The notes under the pieces: generated by a model
Seen by the model: only the letters and a program-made list of their open reading frames with translations
What the model was told of the DNA's origin: nothing
The model's database searches: none
Translations under genes and position numbers: made by a program
NCBI GenBank assembly: GCA_002390745.1
Contig: DGQK01000009.1
Location: 1-8,438 of the forward strand
DNA length: 8,438 nt
Origin: Bacteroidetes bacterium UBA4416
GTDB lineage: Bacteria > Bacteroidota > Bacteroidia > B-17B0 > Aurantibacillaceae
Reading direction: 5' to 3'
In this document: in pieces, positions 1 to 6,121 of the stretch
How the letters are laid out: the number at the start of each line of letters is the position of its first letter
Numbering within the stretch: the stretch's first letter is position 1

Positions 1-537
1 TTATCAGGCGTGATCTTAGTGATCTGCTCTGTCCTTTATCCTCTGCTGATTGCCGGAATCGGTACCCTTGCTCCCGGGAGTGGCAATGGAAAAAAAGTGC
101 TTGTGCATGATACCGTTGTCGGTTATGAGAACATCGGTCAGAAATTCACGGATGAGGCTTATTTCCAGGGAAGGCCATCGGCCGTGGATTACAATGCTGC
201 CGGTTCGGCGGGCTCCAACAAGGGCGGCTCTAATCCTGATTACCTGGCAACTGTACAGGCCCGCATCGACACGTTTTTGGTTCACAATCCCGGAATTAAA
301 ACGGCTCAGATCCCGGCTGACCTCGTAACAGCGAGTGGAAGCGGCCTCGATCCGCACCTCTCCGTGCAGGGAGCCAACATCCAGGTGCCGCGCATTGCCC
401 GCCTGCGAAAACGAGATGAACAACAGGTCTACGACCTGGTAAAAACATATACGGAAAAACCTTTATTAGGTATCTTTGGTACGGAAAGGGTGAATGTGCT
501 GAAGCTGAACATTGCTTTGAAGGAGGCGTCGTATTAA
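1..537 (+). CDS. kdpC: Potassium-transporting ATPase subunit C, 5' end cut by the window
   Basis: KdpC is the small single-span subunit of the KdpFABC high-affinity potassium pump in the inner membrane; it assists KdpB and stabilises the complex. The frame is open from base 1, and the first ~20 visible residues (VILVICSVLYPLLIAGIG) match the N-terminal membrane helix of the family. Family blocks follow in order: YFQGRPSAVDYN (near 160-205), a Gly/Ser/Asn stretch ending GGSNPDYL (to about 246), PADLVTASGSGLDPHLS (near 316-366), QVPRIARLR, and the C-terminal FGTERVNVLKLNIAL (near 475-520). It ends with TAA at 535-537. About 178 residues are visible against ~190 in E. coli, so only around a dozen are missing. 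A GTG at 10 lies inside the helix and is unlikely to be the true start. kdpA and kdpB are expected to the left but not seen. Identification is secure. Confidence 0.96.
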   Translation, partial: LSGVILVICSVLYPLLIAGIGTLAPGSGNGKKVLVHDTVVGYENIGQKFTDEAYFQGRPSAVDYNAAGSAGSNKGGSNPDYLATVQARIDTFLVHNPGIKTAQIPADLVTASGSGLDPHLSVQGANIQVPRIARLRKRDEQQVYDLVKTYTEKPLLGIFGTERVNVLKLNIALKEASY

Positions 538-617
538 GAGTGGAACCTGCGTCGGGTACTGTCACAACAGGAAAACAGGTTAGCATGTTTGTGCAGGCTT
601 ATCATGCTTAAGCTTTT

Positions 618-860
618 TGGGGCGTGCCCTGCGGGCCGGGCTATCACTTCAATCTTTTTTGCGGCTCACTGAGCGCAGTCGAAGTGCGGCAAAAAAGGAT
701 TTTCGTTCTATCCCTCACGCGGGTTTAGGACACCGTTATGAGTTAACTTACTAAAAAAGTGATTACCTGCGCCAGGGATGGAGCGATTTGTCTGAGCTCC
801 TTTATGCAGCCTTTGGCGGAATAAAGAGCGAGTCGCGACAGCCCGGCCGGCGCACGGAAC
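618..860. repeat. Inverted pair of related ~100-bp palindromic repeat units
   Basis: Two diverged copies of one unit face each other. The left copy (about 618-722) has GGCCGGGCTATC at 634-645 and a second core at 703-720. The right copy (about 766-860), read on the - strand, has GGCCGGGCTGTC (837-848, 11/12 identical) and a second core at 769-786 (14/18 identical to the left one). The two cores are 60-70 bases apart in both copies. Between the cores each copy carries its own hairpin of different sequence: TTTTTTGC 655-662 with GCAAAAAA 689-696 in the left, CTTTAT 800-805 with ATAAAG 821-826 in the right. The left hairpin contains CACTGAGCGCAGTCGAAGTG, a motif I recall from dispersed intergenic repeats in Bacteroidota. 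No ORF with family features is seen here. Likely a non-coding dispersed element; no transposase is visible. Confidence 0.7.
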
Positions 861-886
861 ATAAAACAAAAATTACCATACAAGAG

Positions 887-923
887 CCTTCCATTATGAA
901 AAAAAACCTTTCATAATGGAAGG
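887..923 (+). promoter_or_regulatory. Perfect 15-bp hairpin in the porin leader, containing a six-codon ORF
   Basis: Bases 887-901 and 909-923 are exact reverse complements, with a 7-base loop (AAAAACC, 902-908). No T-run follows on either strand, so it does not look like an intrinsic terminator. A short ORF, ATG 896 to TAA 914-916 (MKKNLS), lies across the loop. The right-arm segment 909-918 is also exactly complementary to 1035-1044, which covers the porin start codon, so two exclusive pairings are possible if the leader is transcribed from upstream. A regulatory role is inferred; a degenerate mobile or repeat remnant is the alternative. Confidence 0.4.
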
Positions 924-999
924 GTGCAAGAACCAGAGAAAAACAAAAACTCAATACAATCATCAATAAAACAGCAACTTACAAAAACAACAAAACATG

Positions 1000-1020
1000 G
1001 CACTGATTTGGTATCAGTGC
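1000..1020 (+). promoter_or_regulatory. 8-bp perfect hairpin just upstream of the porin start
   Basis: GCACTGAT (1000-1007) pairs exactly with ATCAGTGC (1013-1020) around a 5-base loop, ending 18 bases before the porin ATG. It could affect ribosome access or be an operator. Its left edge reads TGGCAC (998-1003), the form of a sigma-54 -24 element, but the -12 element (TGGT at 1009-1012) is a poor match. The symmetry is certain; the function is not known. Confidence 0.3.
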
Positions 1021-1038
1021 GGCAAACATTCCAACATT

Positions 1039-2415
1039 ATGAAAAGACTAGTACTCAGTTTAGCGATGATCTCTTTAGGATGCATGGCTCATGCACAAGA
1101 AGACGACACCACCAAAGTAAACAAGCAAAAAGGCGAGCCGCTGGAAGGCATGGATTGCACCTGGTGGAACGGCGGCGACAGGCGCTCTACACCCACCTTG
1201 CAGGGAAAATACTTCACCCCAACGGTGATGGTGGATGCCAATTTTACCCATTCTTTTAACGACCCGATTGATAACACTGTGGTAGGATCAACAGCACTGG
1301 CCCGGAATAACGAAATGCAGATCTCAGCGGTTCACCTGGGCGGCGACTTTAATTATAAAAACGCCAGGGCGCATATCGTTACCCAGTTCGGCACGCGCTC
1401 CACGGTTGTGCCACGCAATGATTACAGCCCCTATAAAGGACAGTACCAGCTGGCCGATGTATACCGCTACCTGGCGGAAGCCAACGCCGGCTACCACTTT
1501 AATGTGCTGCATGGCATTAACGTGGATGCGGGCATGTTCATGTCTTACATCGGGCTTAACTCCTATTACCAGGTAGAGAACTGGGAATACCAGGCTTCCT
1601 TTACGTCCGATAACACGCCCTGGTTCTTCAATGGCATCCGGGTGCAGATCTTCGCTACCAAAAAATTAAAAATCGAGCCCTGGATTATCAATGGCTGGCA
1701 GAGCTACGGCATGTACAACCAACAGCCGGGCTTTGGCGGCAATATTACCTGGTGCCCTAACGAAAATATCAAGATGCTTACCAATAACTACTACGGTGCG
1801 GATGCCGCTCTTATTCCCAACAGGAAACGCTTTCACTCCGACAACAGCTTACTGGTAAGGTACTTTAATCGCCCGAAATCAAAAGGCATCAGCAAAATGG
1901 CCTTCTCCTTAACCAGCGATTTTGGCTCTGAAAAAGGCGGTGGTGTGAACGGTTTTAAAAAAGGTGATTCCATCCAGGGGCCTGCGCAATATTTTGCGAG
2001 TGTGATGTTCTATAACCGGATCTGGTTTGCCAAAAATCATTTTGCCTGGACATTCGGTGGCGGCTATATGAACAACCCGGGCCGTTACCTGGTGCTCTAT
2101 CCAACGGGTCAGGCAAGCCCTTTACCGAACCCAACGAATCCAACGTCTACAGCAGGAACATATCCGTACAGCGCCAATCCCGGCGATAAATTCGAAGGCT
2201 TCGATTATTCAACCAACCTGGACTGGATGCCGAACCAACACCTGACCGTGAGGGTGGAATACGTTCACCGCCAGTCGAGCGTGCCTTATTTTGCCGGTCG
2301 CGGAGGTGTGACCTCACCGACGGGTTACAGCACAACTCCGCTGACACCGGATTGGAAACCGGACCTGGTGAAAGCTGAGGACCGGATCATTTTCGCAGTA
2401 TTGTTCCGTTTGTAA
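1039..2415 (+). CDS. Outer-membrane beta-barrel porin-like protein (probably OmpL-like BBP2 family)
   Basis: This 458-residue protein begins with a signal peptide (MKRLVLSLAMISLGCMAHAQ), with a likely signal peptidase I site in AHA|Q. The start was set at 1039 because an upstream in-frame ATG at 997 would add 14 polar residues before the signal. There is no clear lipobox. After a short polar linker the mature chain alternates aromatic and polar residues in amphipathic strands rich in Y, W, N and G (for example YYQVENWEYQASF, FAWTFGGGYMNNPGRYLVLY, LTVRVEYVHRQS) and ends in DRIIFAVLFRL, a typical last barrel strand. This fits an outer-membrane barrel; the family name is from memory of similar Bacteroidota proteins. 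A gene of this type beside kdpC suggests ion entry through the outer membrane, which is inference. It is separated from kdpC by 500 bases and followed by a terminator, so it may be its own transcription unit. Confidence 0.85.
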   Translation: MKRLVLSLAMISLGCMAHAQEDDTTKVNKQKGEPLEGMDCTWWNGGDRRSTPTLQGKYFTPTVMVDANFTHSFNDPIDNTVVGSTALARNNEMQISAVHLGGDFNYKNARAHIVTQFGTRSTVVPRNDYSPYKGQYQLADVYRYLAEANAGYHFNVLHGINVDAGMFMSYIGLNSYYQVENWEYQASFTSDNTPWFFNGIRVQIFATKKLKIEPWIINGWQSYGMYNQQPGFGGNITWCPNENIKMLTNNYYGADAALIPNRKRFHSDNSLLVRYFNRPKSKGISKMAFSLTSDFGSEKGGGVNGFKKGDSIQGPAQYFASVMFYNRIWFAKNHFAWTFGGGYMNNPGRYLVLYPTGQASPLPNPTNPTSTAGTYPYSANPGDKFEGFDYSTNLDWMPNQHLTVRVEYVHRQSSVPYFAGRGGVTSPTGYSTTPLTPDWKPDLVKAEDRIIFAVLFRL

Positions 2416-2440
2416 AATAAATTAAACCCCAGTGTTATGT

Positions 2441-2485
2441 GCAGCAACCCGATGAGTCTACTCAAAGGGTTGTTTGCATTTTTTT
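2441..2485 (+). terminator. Intrinsic terminator after the porin gene
   Basis: GCAGCAACCC (2441-2450) pairs with GGGTTGTTTGC (2467-2477) with a small bulge, and GAGT/ACTC (2454-2457/2460-2463) pairs inside. A run of seven T follows one base later (2479-2485). It begins 26 bases after the porin stop codon and would separate the porin transcript from ynfA-kup-kdpD. Confidence 0.8.
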
Positions 2486-2492
2486 AATAAGA

Positions 2493-2648
2493 ATGATCAG
2501 GATCTTTTATCATAAAATGGATGTGCCTTCTTTTGCCTGGACTGTGAAAAAAATAAAACGAGATCAGAAAGCCTTTCAGGATGGCTCCGAAATACTGGAA
2601 GGTGTTTTAGGAGCAGAGGTCGATCTGGATTCCAATGACCGCGTATGA
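2493..2648 (+). CDS. Small hypothetical protein, doubtful
   Basis: An open frame of 51 codons from ATG 2493 (or 43 codons from ATG 2517) ends at TGA 2646-2648, 28 bases before ynfA. The product is charged and soluble-looking, with a basic patch (VKKIKRDQK) and an acidic end (LGAEVDLDSNDRV). I recognise no family. The frame also extends upstream to a GTG at 2439, but that lies in the porin terminator hairpin and would not be used. No ribosome site or promoter is evident. It may be a real leader gene of the ynfA-kup-kdpD unit, the remnant of a larger gene, or chance. Confidence 0.3.
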   Translation: MIRIFYHKMDVPSFAWTVKKIKRDQKAFQDGSEILEGVLGAEVDLDSNDRV

Positions 2649-2676
2649 ATGCCTGTGATTTTGTGTTTTTAAAAGA

Positions 2677-3006
2677 ATGATGGTGATTCTAAAATCCATA
2701 TTTTTTTTCCTTATTGCCGGCTTGTGTGAAATAGCAGGAGGCTATCTGGTTTGGATATGGCTTAAAAACGACAAACCCCTGTGGTGCGGTATGGCAGGTA
2801 TGTTATTATTGGTCCTGTACGGGTTTATTCCAACGCTACAGACATCGGGTTTTGGGAGGGTTTACGCTGCTTATGGAGGCGTGTTTATTATTCTGTCTCT
2901 ATTGTGGGGTTGGAAGGTAGATGGCATTGCTCCTGATAAATTGGACGTGTTAGGAGCTTTAATTTGTTTGGTTGGAGTCACGGTCATTATGCTGCCAAGA
3001 AAATAA
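2677..3006 (+). CDS. ynfA: YnfA / UPF0060 family small membrane protein
   Basis: A 109-residue, very hydrophobic protein with about four membrane helices (near residues 3-24, 33-52, 59-78 and 88-106). It carries the family blocks FLIAGLCEIAGGYLVWIWLK, LYGFIPTLQ, FGRVYAAYGGVFI and the C-terminal KLDVLGALICLVGVTVIML. Length equals the usual 108-109. YnfA proteins resemble small multidrug resistance transporters, and E. coli/Shigella members have been linked to efflux of toxic cations; substrate and topology here are unknown. Two adjacent ATGs (2677, 2680) could serve as start. It sits 47 bases before kup on the same strand with no terminator between, so co-transcription is likely. Its link to potassium is only by position. 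Confidence 0.9.
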   Translation: MMVILKSIFFFLIAGLCEIAGGYLVWIWLKNDKPLWCGMAGMLLLVLYGFIPTLQTSGFGRVYAAYGGVFIILSLLWGWKVDGIAPDKLDVLGALICLVGVTVIMLPRK

Positions 3007-3053
3007 GGATCATATTAGGTTAAATACCTTAATTTTATGGAAACACATCATAT

Positions 3054-4988
3054 ATGGAAAAAATAGATTTACAGAAGTTAAGCTTTGGCGGTTTCCTGGT
3101 TGCAATCGGCATCGTTTTTGGCGATATCGGCACATCGCCTCTCTACACATATACAGCCATTATAGGCGACCGGCCCATTACAGAGCTGATCGCACTGGGC
3201 GGTGTTTCGGCTATCTTCTGGACATTGACTTTCCAAACAACGATCAAGTATGTGTTCATTACCTTAAGGGCAGATAACAAAGGAGAAGGCGGAATTTTTT
3301 CCTTATATACCCTTATAAGAAAGTACCGCCGCTGGTTATTGTTTCCGGCAATTGCGGGTGGAAGCTTTTTACTGGCCGATAGTATTATTACGCCGCCCAT
3401 CTCGGTATCTTCCGCCATCGAAGGCTTGAAGCCCAGTATCCCTGATATTCCGGTTATTCCCATCGTCATCGCGATTATTACGTTGTTGTTCGCTATTCAA
3501 CGGAAAGGAACTTCTTTTATCGGTAAGTTGTTTGGCCCGGTGATGATGATCTGGTTTACCATGATCGCTGTTTTAGGGCTGGGAGAATTGTCAGGCGATC
3601 TTTCGGTGCTCAAAGCCCTGAACCCATATTACGCTTACCGCATGCTTTCGGAGCATCCCGGCGGCTTCTGGCTGCTGGGAGGAGTGTTCCTGTGTACAAC
3701 GGGAGCTGAGGCCTTATACTCCGATTTGGGGCATTGCGGAAGAAAGAACATCCAGATCAGCTGGTTATATGTAAAAGTATGCCTGATCTTATGTTATTTT
3801 GGACAGGCCGCCTGGCTTTTAAAACACGTAGGAACAGTTTTAACGGATGTAAGTCCTTTTTTCGGATTGGTGCCATCCTGGTTTATTTTTCCTGCCATCG
3901 CCATCGCAACAATGGCAACCATTATCGCCAGCCAGGCGCTGATCAGCGGATCCTTCACCCTGGTGGCGGAAGCCATCCGCCTGAACCTGTGGCCGAAGCT
4001 CAGGGTCATTTTTCCTTCGGATGTCAGGGGCCAGCTGTATTTGCCGGCGATCAACTGGATGCTCATGTCGGGCTGTATTGCCGTTGTCCTTTATTTTAAG
4101 GAGTCCAAAAATATGGAGGCCGCTTTCGGTTTGTCGGTAACGCTTACCATGCTCATGACCACGATCTTATTAAGTTTTTACCTCTATGTAAAAAAAATAA
4201 ACAGAGCGGCTGTTTTGAGCTTGCTCGTGATTTTTTTAGCCATTGAAGGCTCTTTCCTGGTGGCAAATCTTAAAAAATTCATGCATGGCGGCTGGGTCAC
4301 GCTGTCGCTGGGGATTTTAATATTTGCCATTATGTATATCTGGTACCGCGCCGGTGAAATAAAACGCAGCCTGCAAAAATTAGTCGATCTGCAACCCTTT
4401 GTCCCAGTGTTGAAAGAATTAAGCAACGATCAGGCCGTTCCAAAATACGCCACGAATTTAGTGTACCTCACCTCATCCGGAAATAGTCATTACATTGAGG
4501 AAAGCACCATACACTCTATTCTTTACAGGCAGCCAAAAAGAGCCGATATCTATTGGTTTGTGCATATTGATGTGGTGGACGAACCCTTTAAAATGGCTTA
4601 CACCGTCCATATCATCGAGCCGGAAGAGGTGGTGTATGTAACCTTTAAACTGGGATTCAGAGTAGCGCCAAAAATAAACTCATTGTTCAGGAAAGCCGTG
4701 GAGGAAATGGTGCTCCGTAAGGAAGTAAATATTCAGAGCCGCTACTCATCGCTGGATAAGCACCATATTGCCGGTGACTTTAAATTTGTGATCACCCGGC
4801 GATTTTTATCGTTCGAAAACGAATTATCCATCACCAATAACTTTATTTTAAAAATGTATTTCTTTTTAAAGAGCATGAGCTTGCCTGACGAAAAAGAATA
4901 TGGGCTGGACTATAGCAATTTGCAGATTGAAAAGCTCCCCTTAATATTAACCACATCTAAAGATTACGCCTTACAGCGGGAAGAATAA
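3054..4988 (+). CDS. kup: KUP/HAK/KT-type potassium uptake protein
   Basis: Kup proteins import potassium with protons across the inner membrane. This 644-residue protein (E. coli Kup is 622) has the family signatures in order: GDIGTSPLYT (residues 23-32), RADNKGEGG (72-80), ADSIITPPISVSSAIEGL (108-125; E. coli has GDGVITPAISVLSAVEGL), and ALYSDLGHCGRKNIQISW (about 220-237). About 12 membrane helices occupy the first ~440 residues, followed by a ~200-residue cytosolic tail with mixed strands and helices, as usual. The start at 3054 places the first helix right after a short basic N-terminus. No obvious Shine-Dalgarno precedes it. The stop codon TAA (4986-4988) shares its last A with the kdpD ATG, so carrier and sensor are translationally coupled. 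Having kup within a kdp cluster puts constitutive-type and high-affinity uptake under one locus. Confidence 0.96.
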   Translation: MEKIDLQKLSFGGFLVAIGIVFGDIGTSPLYTYTAIIGDRPITELIALGGVSAIFWTLTFQTTIKYVFITLRADNKGEGGIFSLYTLIRKYRRWLLFPAIAGGSFLLADSIITPPISVSSAIEGLKPSIPDIPVIPIVIAIITLLFAIQRKGTSFIGKLFGPVMMIWFTMIAVLGLGELSGDLSVLKALNPYYAYRMLSEHPGGFWLLGGVFLCTTGAEALYSDLGHCGRKNIQISWLYVKVCLILCYFGQAAWLLKHVGTVLTDVSPFFGLVPSWFIFPAIAIATMATIIASQALISGSFTLVAEAIRLNLWPKLRVIFPSDVRGQLYLPAINWMLMSGCIAVVLYFKESKNMEAAFGLSVTLTMLMTTILLSFYLYVKKINRAAVLSLLVIFLAIEGSFLVANLKKFMHGGWVTLSLGILIFAIMYIWYRAGEIKRSLQKLVDLQPFVPVLKELSNDQAVPKYATNLVYLTSSGNSHYIEESTIHSILYRQPKRADIYWFVHIDVVDEPFKMAYTVHIIEPEEVVYVTFKLGFRVAPKINSLFRKAVEEMVLRKEVNIQSRYSSLDKHHIAGDFKFVITRRFLSFENELSITNNFILKMYFFLKSMSLPDEKEYGLDYSNLQIEKLPLILTTSKDYALQREE

Positions 4989-6121
4989 TGTCTGAAGCAC
5001 AGGAAAAAGAAGATCATGTAGAGTATTTTCTGGATCTGATCAAACGATCAAAGAGAGGGAAATTCAAAGTGTATATCGGCATGAGTGCGGGTGTAGGCAA
5101 GAGCTTCCGGATGCTCCAGGAAGTACATACCCTGGTAAAAAACAACATCCGGGTACAGATCGGTTTTATTGAAACGCATGGCCGCCCCGAAACACAGGCT
5201 CTTTTGGAAGGGCTGCCTTTGATTCCACGCAAAACCGTATTTTACAAGGGAAAGGAGCTGGAAGAGATGGATGTGCCCGCCATCATCAACGCGCATCCGG
5301 AGGTGGTGATTGTGGATGAGCTGGCGCATACCAATATTCCCGGATCAAAAAACGAAAAGCGCTGGCAGGACGTGCTGGACTTGCTGGATACGGGTATCAG
5401 TGTGATCAGTGCCGTCAACATTCAGCACATCGAAAGCCTGAATGGCGAGATTCAAAAAATTACGGGCATCGAGGTGCAGGAGCGCGTCCCCGACCGGGTG
5501 CTCAAGATTGCCGATGAAGTCGTTAACATCGATCTGACGGCCGATGAGCTGATTAGCCGCCTGAAAGAAGGAAAGATCTACGAGGCATCCAAAATCGCAA
5601 CCGCCCTGAGCAATTTCTTCCGGGCCGAAAAGATCCTGCAGCTGCGTGAGCTGGCTTTAAGGGAAGTGGCTTCACAGGTAGAGCGAAAAATCGAGTCGGA
5701 GGTACAGAGCTCTTCGAGGGCGCGTTCCGAAAAGTTCCTGGCCTGCATCAGCTCCAATGATGTTTCCGCCAAGCGGGTGATCCGTAAAACGGCGCGCCTG
5801 GCCTCTTATTACAATTCGCAATGGAAAGTGCTCTATGTCCAGGCGCCGGGCGAAGACCCCGATAAAATTCCCCTCTCGAAACAAAGGCACCTGATTAATA
5901 ATTTTAAATTAGCGACAGAGCTGGGAGCAGAAGTCATCCGGGTGAAAAGCAAGCGCATCTCAAATGAGATTTTCGGCCAGGCCGTGCAACACAAGATGAC
6001 AACAATCTGCATTGGCAAGCCTCATTTCAGCTTATTAAAATCGGTGCTGAGCAATACCATCATTGATCAATTACTCATCAAATTAGCAGGAACGGACATC
6101 GACCTGATCATACTCTCATGA
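4988..6121 (+). CDS. kdpD: Stand-alone KdpD sensor domain protein (P-loop domain plus USP domain)
   Basis: A 377-residue cytosolic protein equal to the N-terminal part of classical KdpD (~900 aa) without its four membrane helices and kinase. Walker A is GMSAGVGKS (residues 31-39), followed by the family block GFIETHGRPETQALLEGL (59-76), Walker B VVIVDELAHTN (106-116), VNIQHIESLN (143-152) and LRELALREVASQVE (219-232). Residues ~248-377 form a universal-stress-protein-like alpha/beta domain (KFLACISSN, WKVLYVQ, TTICIGKP, IDLIILS). In some bacteria this domain binds cyclic di-AMP; I cannot tell by eye whether the ligand residues are kept here. It starts in the TAATG overlap with kup, with GGGAAG as a likely ribosome site, and overlaps the kinase gene by ATGA (6118-6121). 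The two products probably form the functional KdpD pair. Such split KdpD is known in Bacteroidota and cyanobacteria. Confidence 0.95.
   Translation: MSEAQEKEDHVEYFLDLIKRSKRGKFKVYIGMSAGVGKSFRMLQEVHTLVKNNIRVQIGFIETHGRPETQALLEGLPLIPRKTVFYKGKELEEMDVPAIINAHPEVVIVDELAHTNIPGSKNEKRWQDVLDLLDTGISVISAVNIQHIESLNGEIQKITGIEVQERVPDRVLKIADEVVNIDLTADELISRLKEGKIYEASKIATALSNFFRAEKILQLRELALREVASQVERKIESEVQSSSRARSEKFLACISSNDVSAKRVIRKTARLASYYNSQWKVLYVQAPGEDPDKIPLSKQRHLINNFKLATELGAEVIRVKSKRISNEIFGQAVQHKMTTICIGKPHFSLLKSVLSNTIIDQLLIKLAGTDIDLIILS

Noticed and set aside
582..618. AGCATG/CATGCT hairpin with T5 after kdpC as a terminator
   Set aside because: The stem is only six base pairs with a 15-base loop, and the T-run is displaced by five bases; too weak to call.
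887..923. Hairpin as an intrinsic terminator for kdpC
   Set aside because: The stem is AT-rich, lies 350 bases after kdpC, and no T-run follows it on either strand.
924..1259. 111-codon + strand frame overlapping the porin start
   Set aside because: It runs in another frame across the porin signal peptide; the product is a basic low-complexity sequence with no family pattern.
2439..2648. GTG start at 2439 for the small ORF
   Set aside because: The codon lies at the foot of the intrinsic terminator hairpin, so a transcript starting downstream would lack it.
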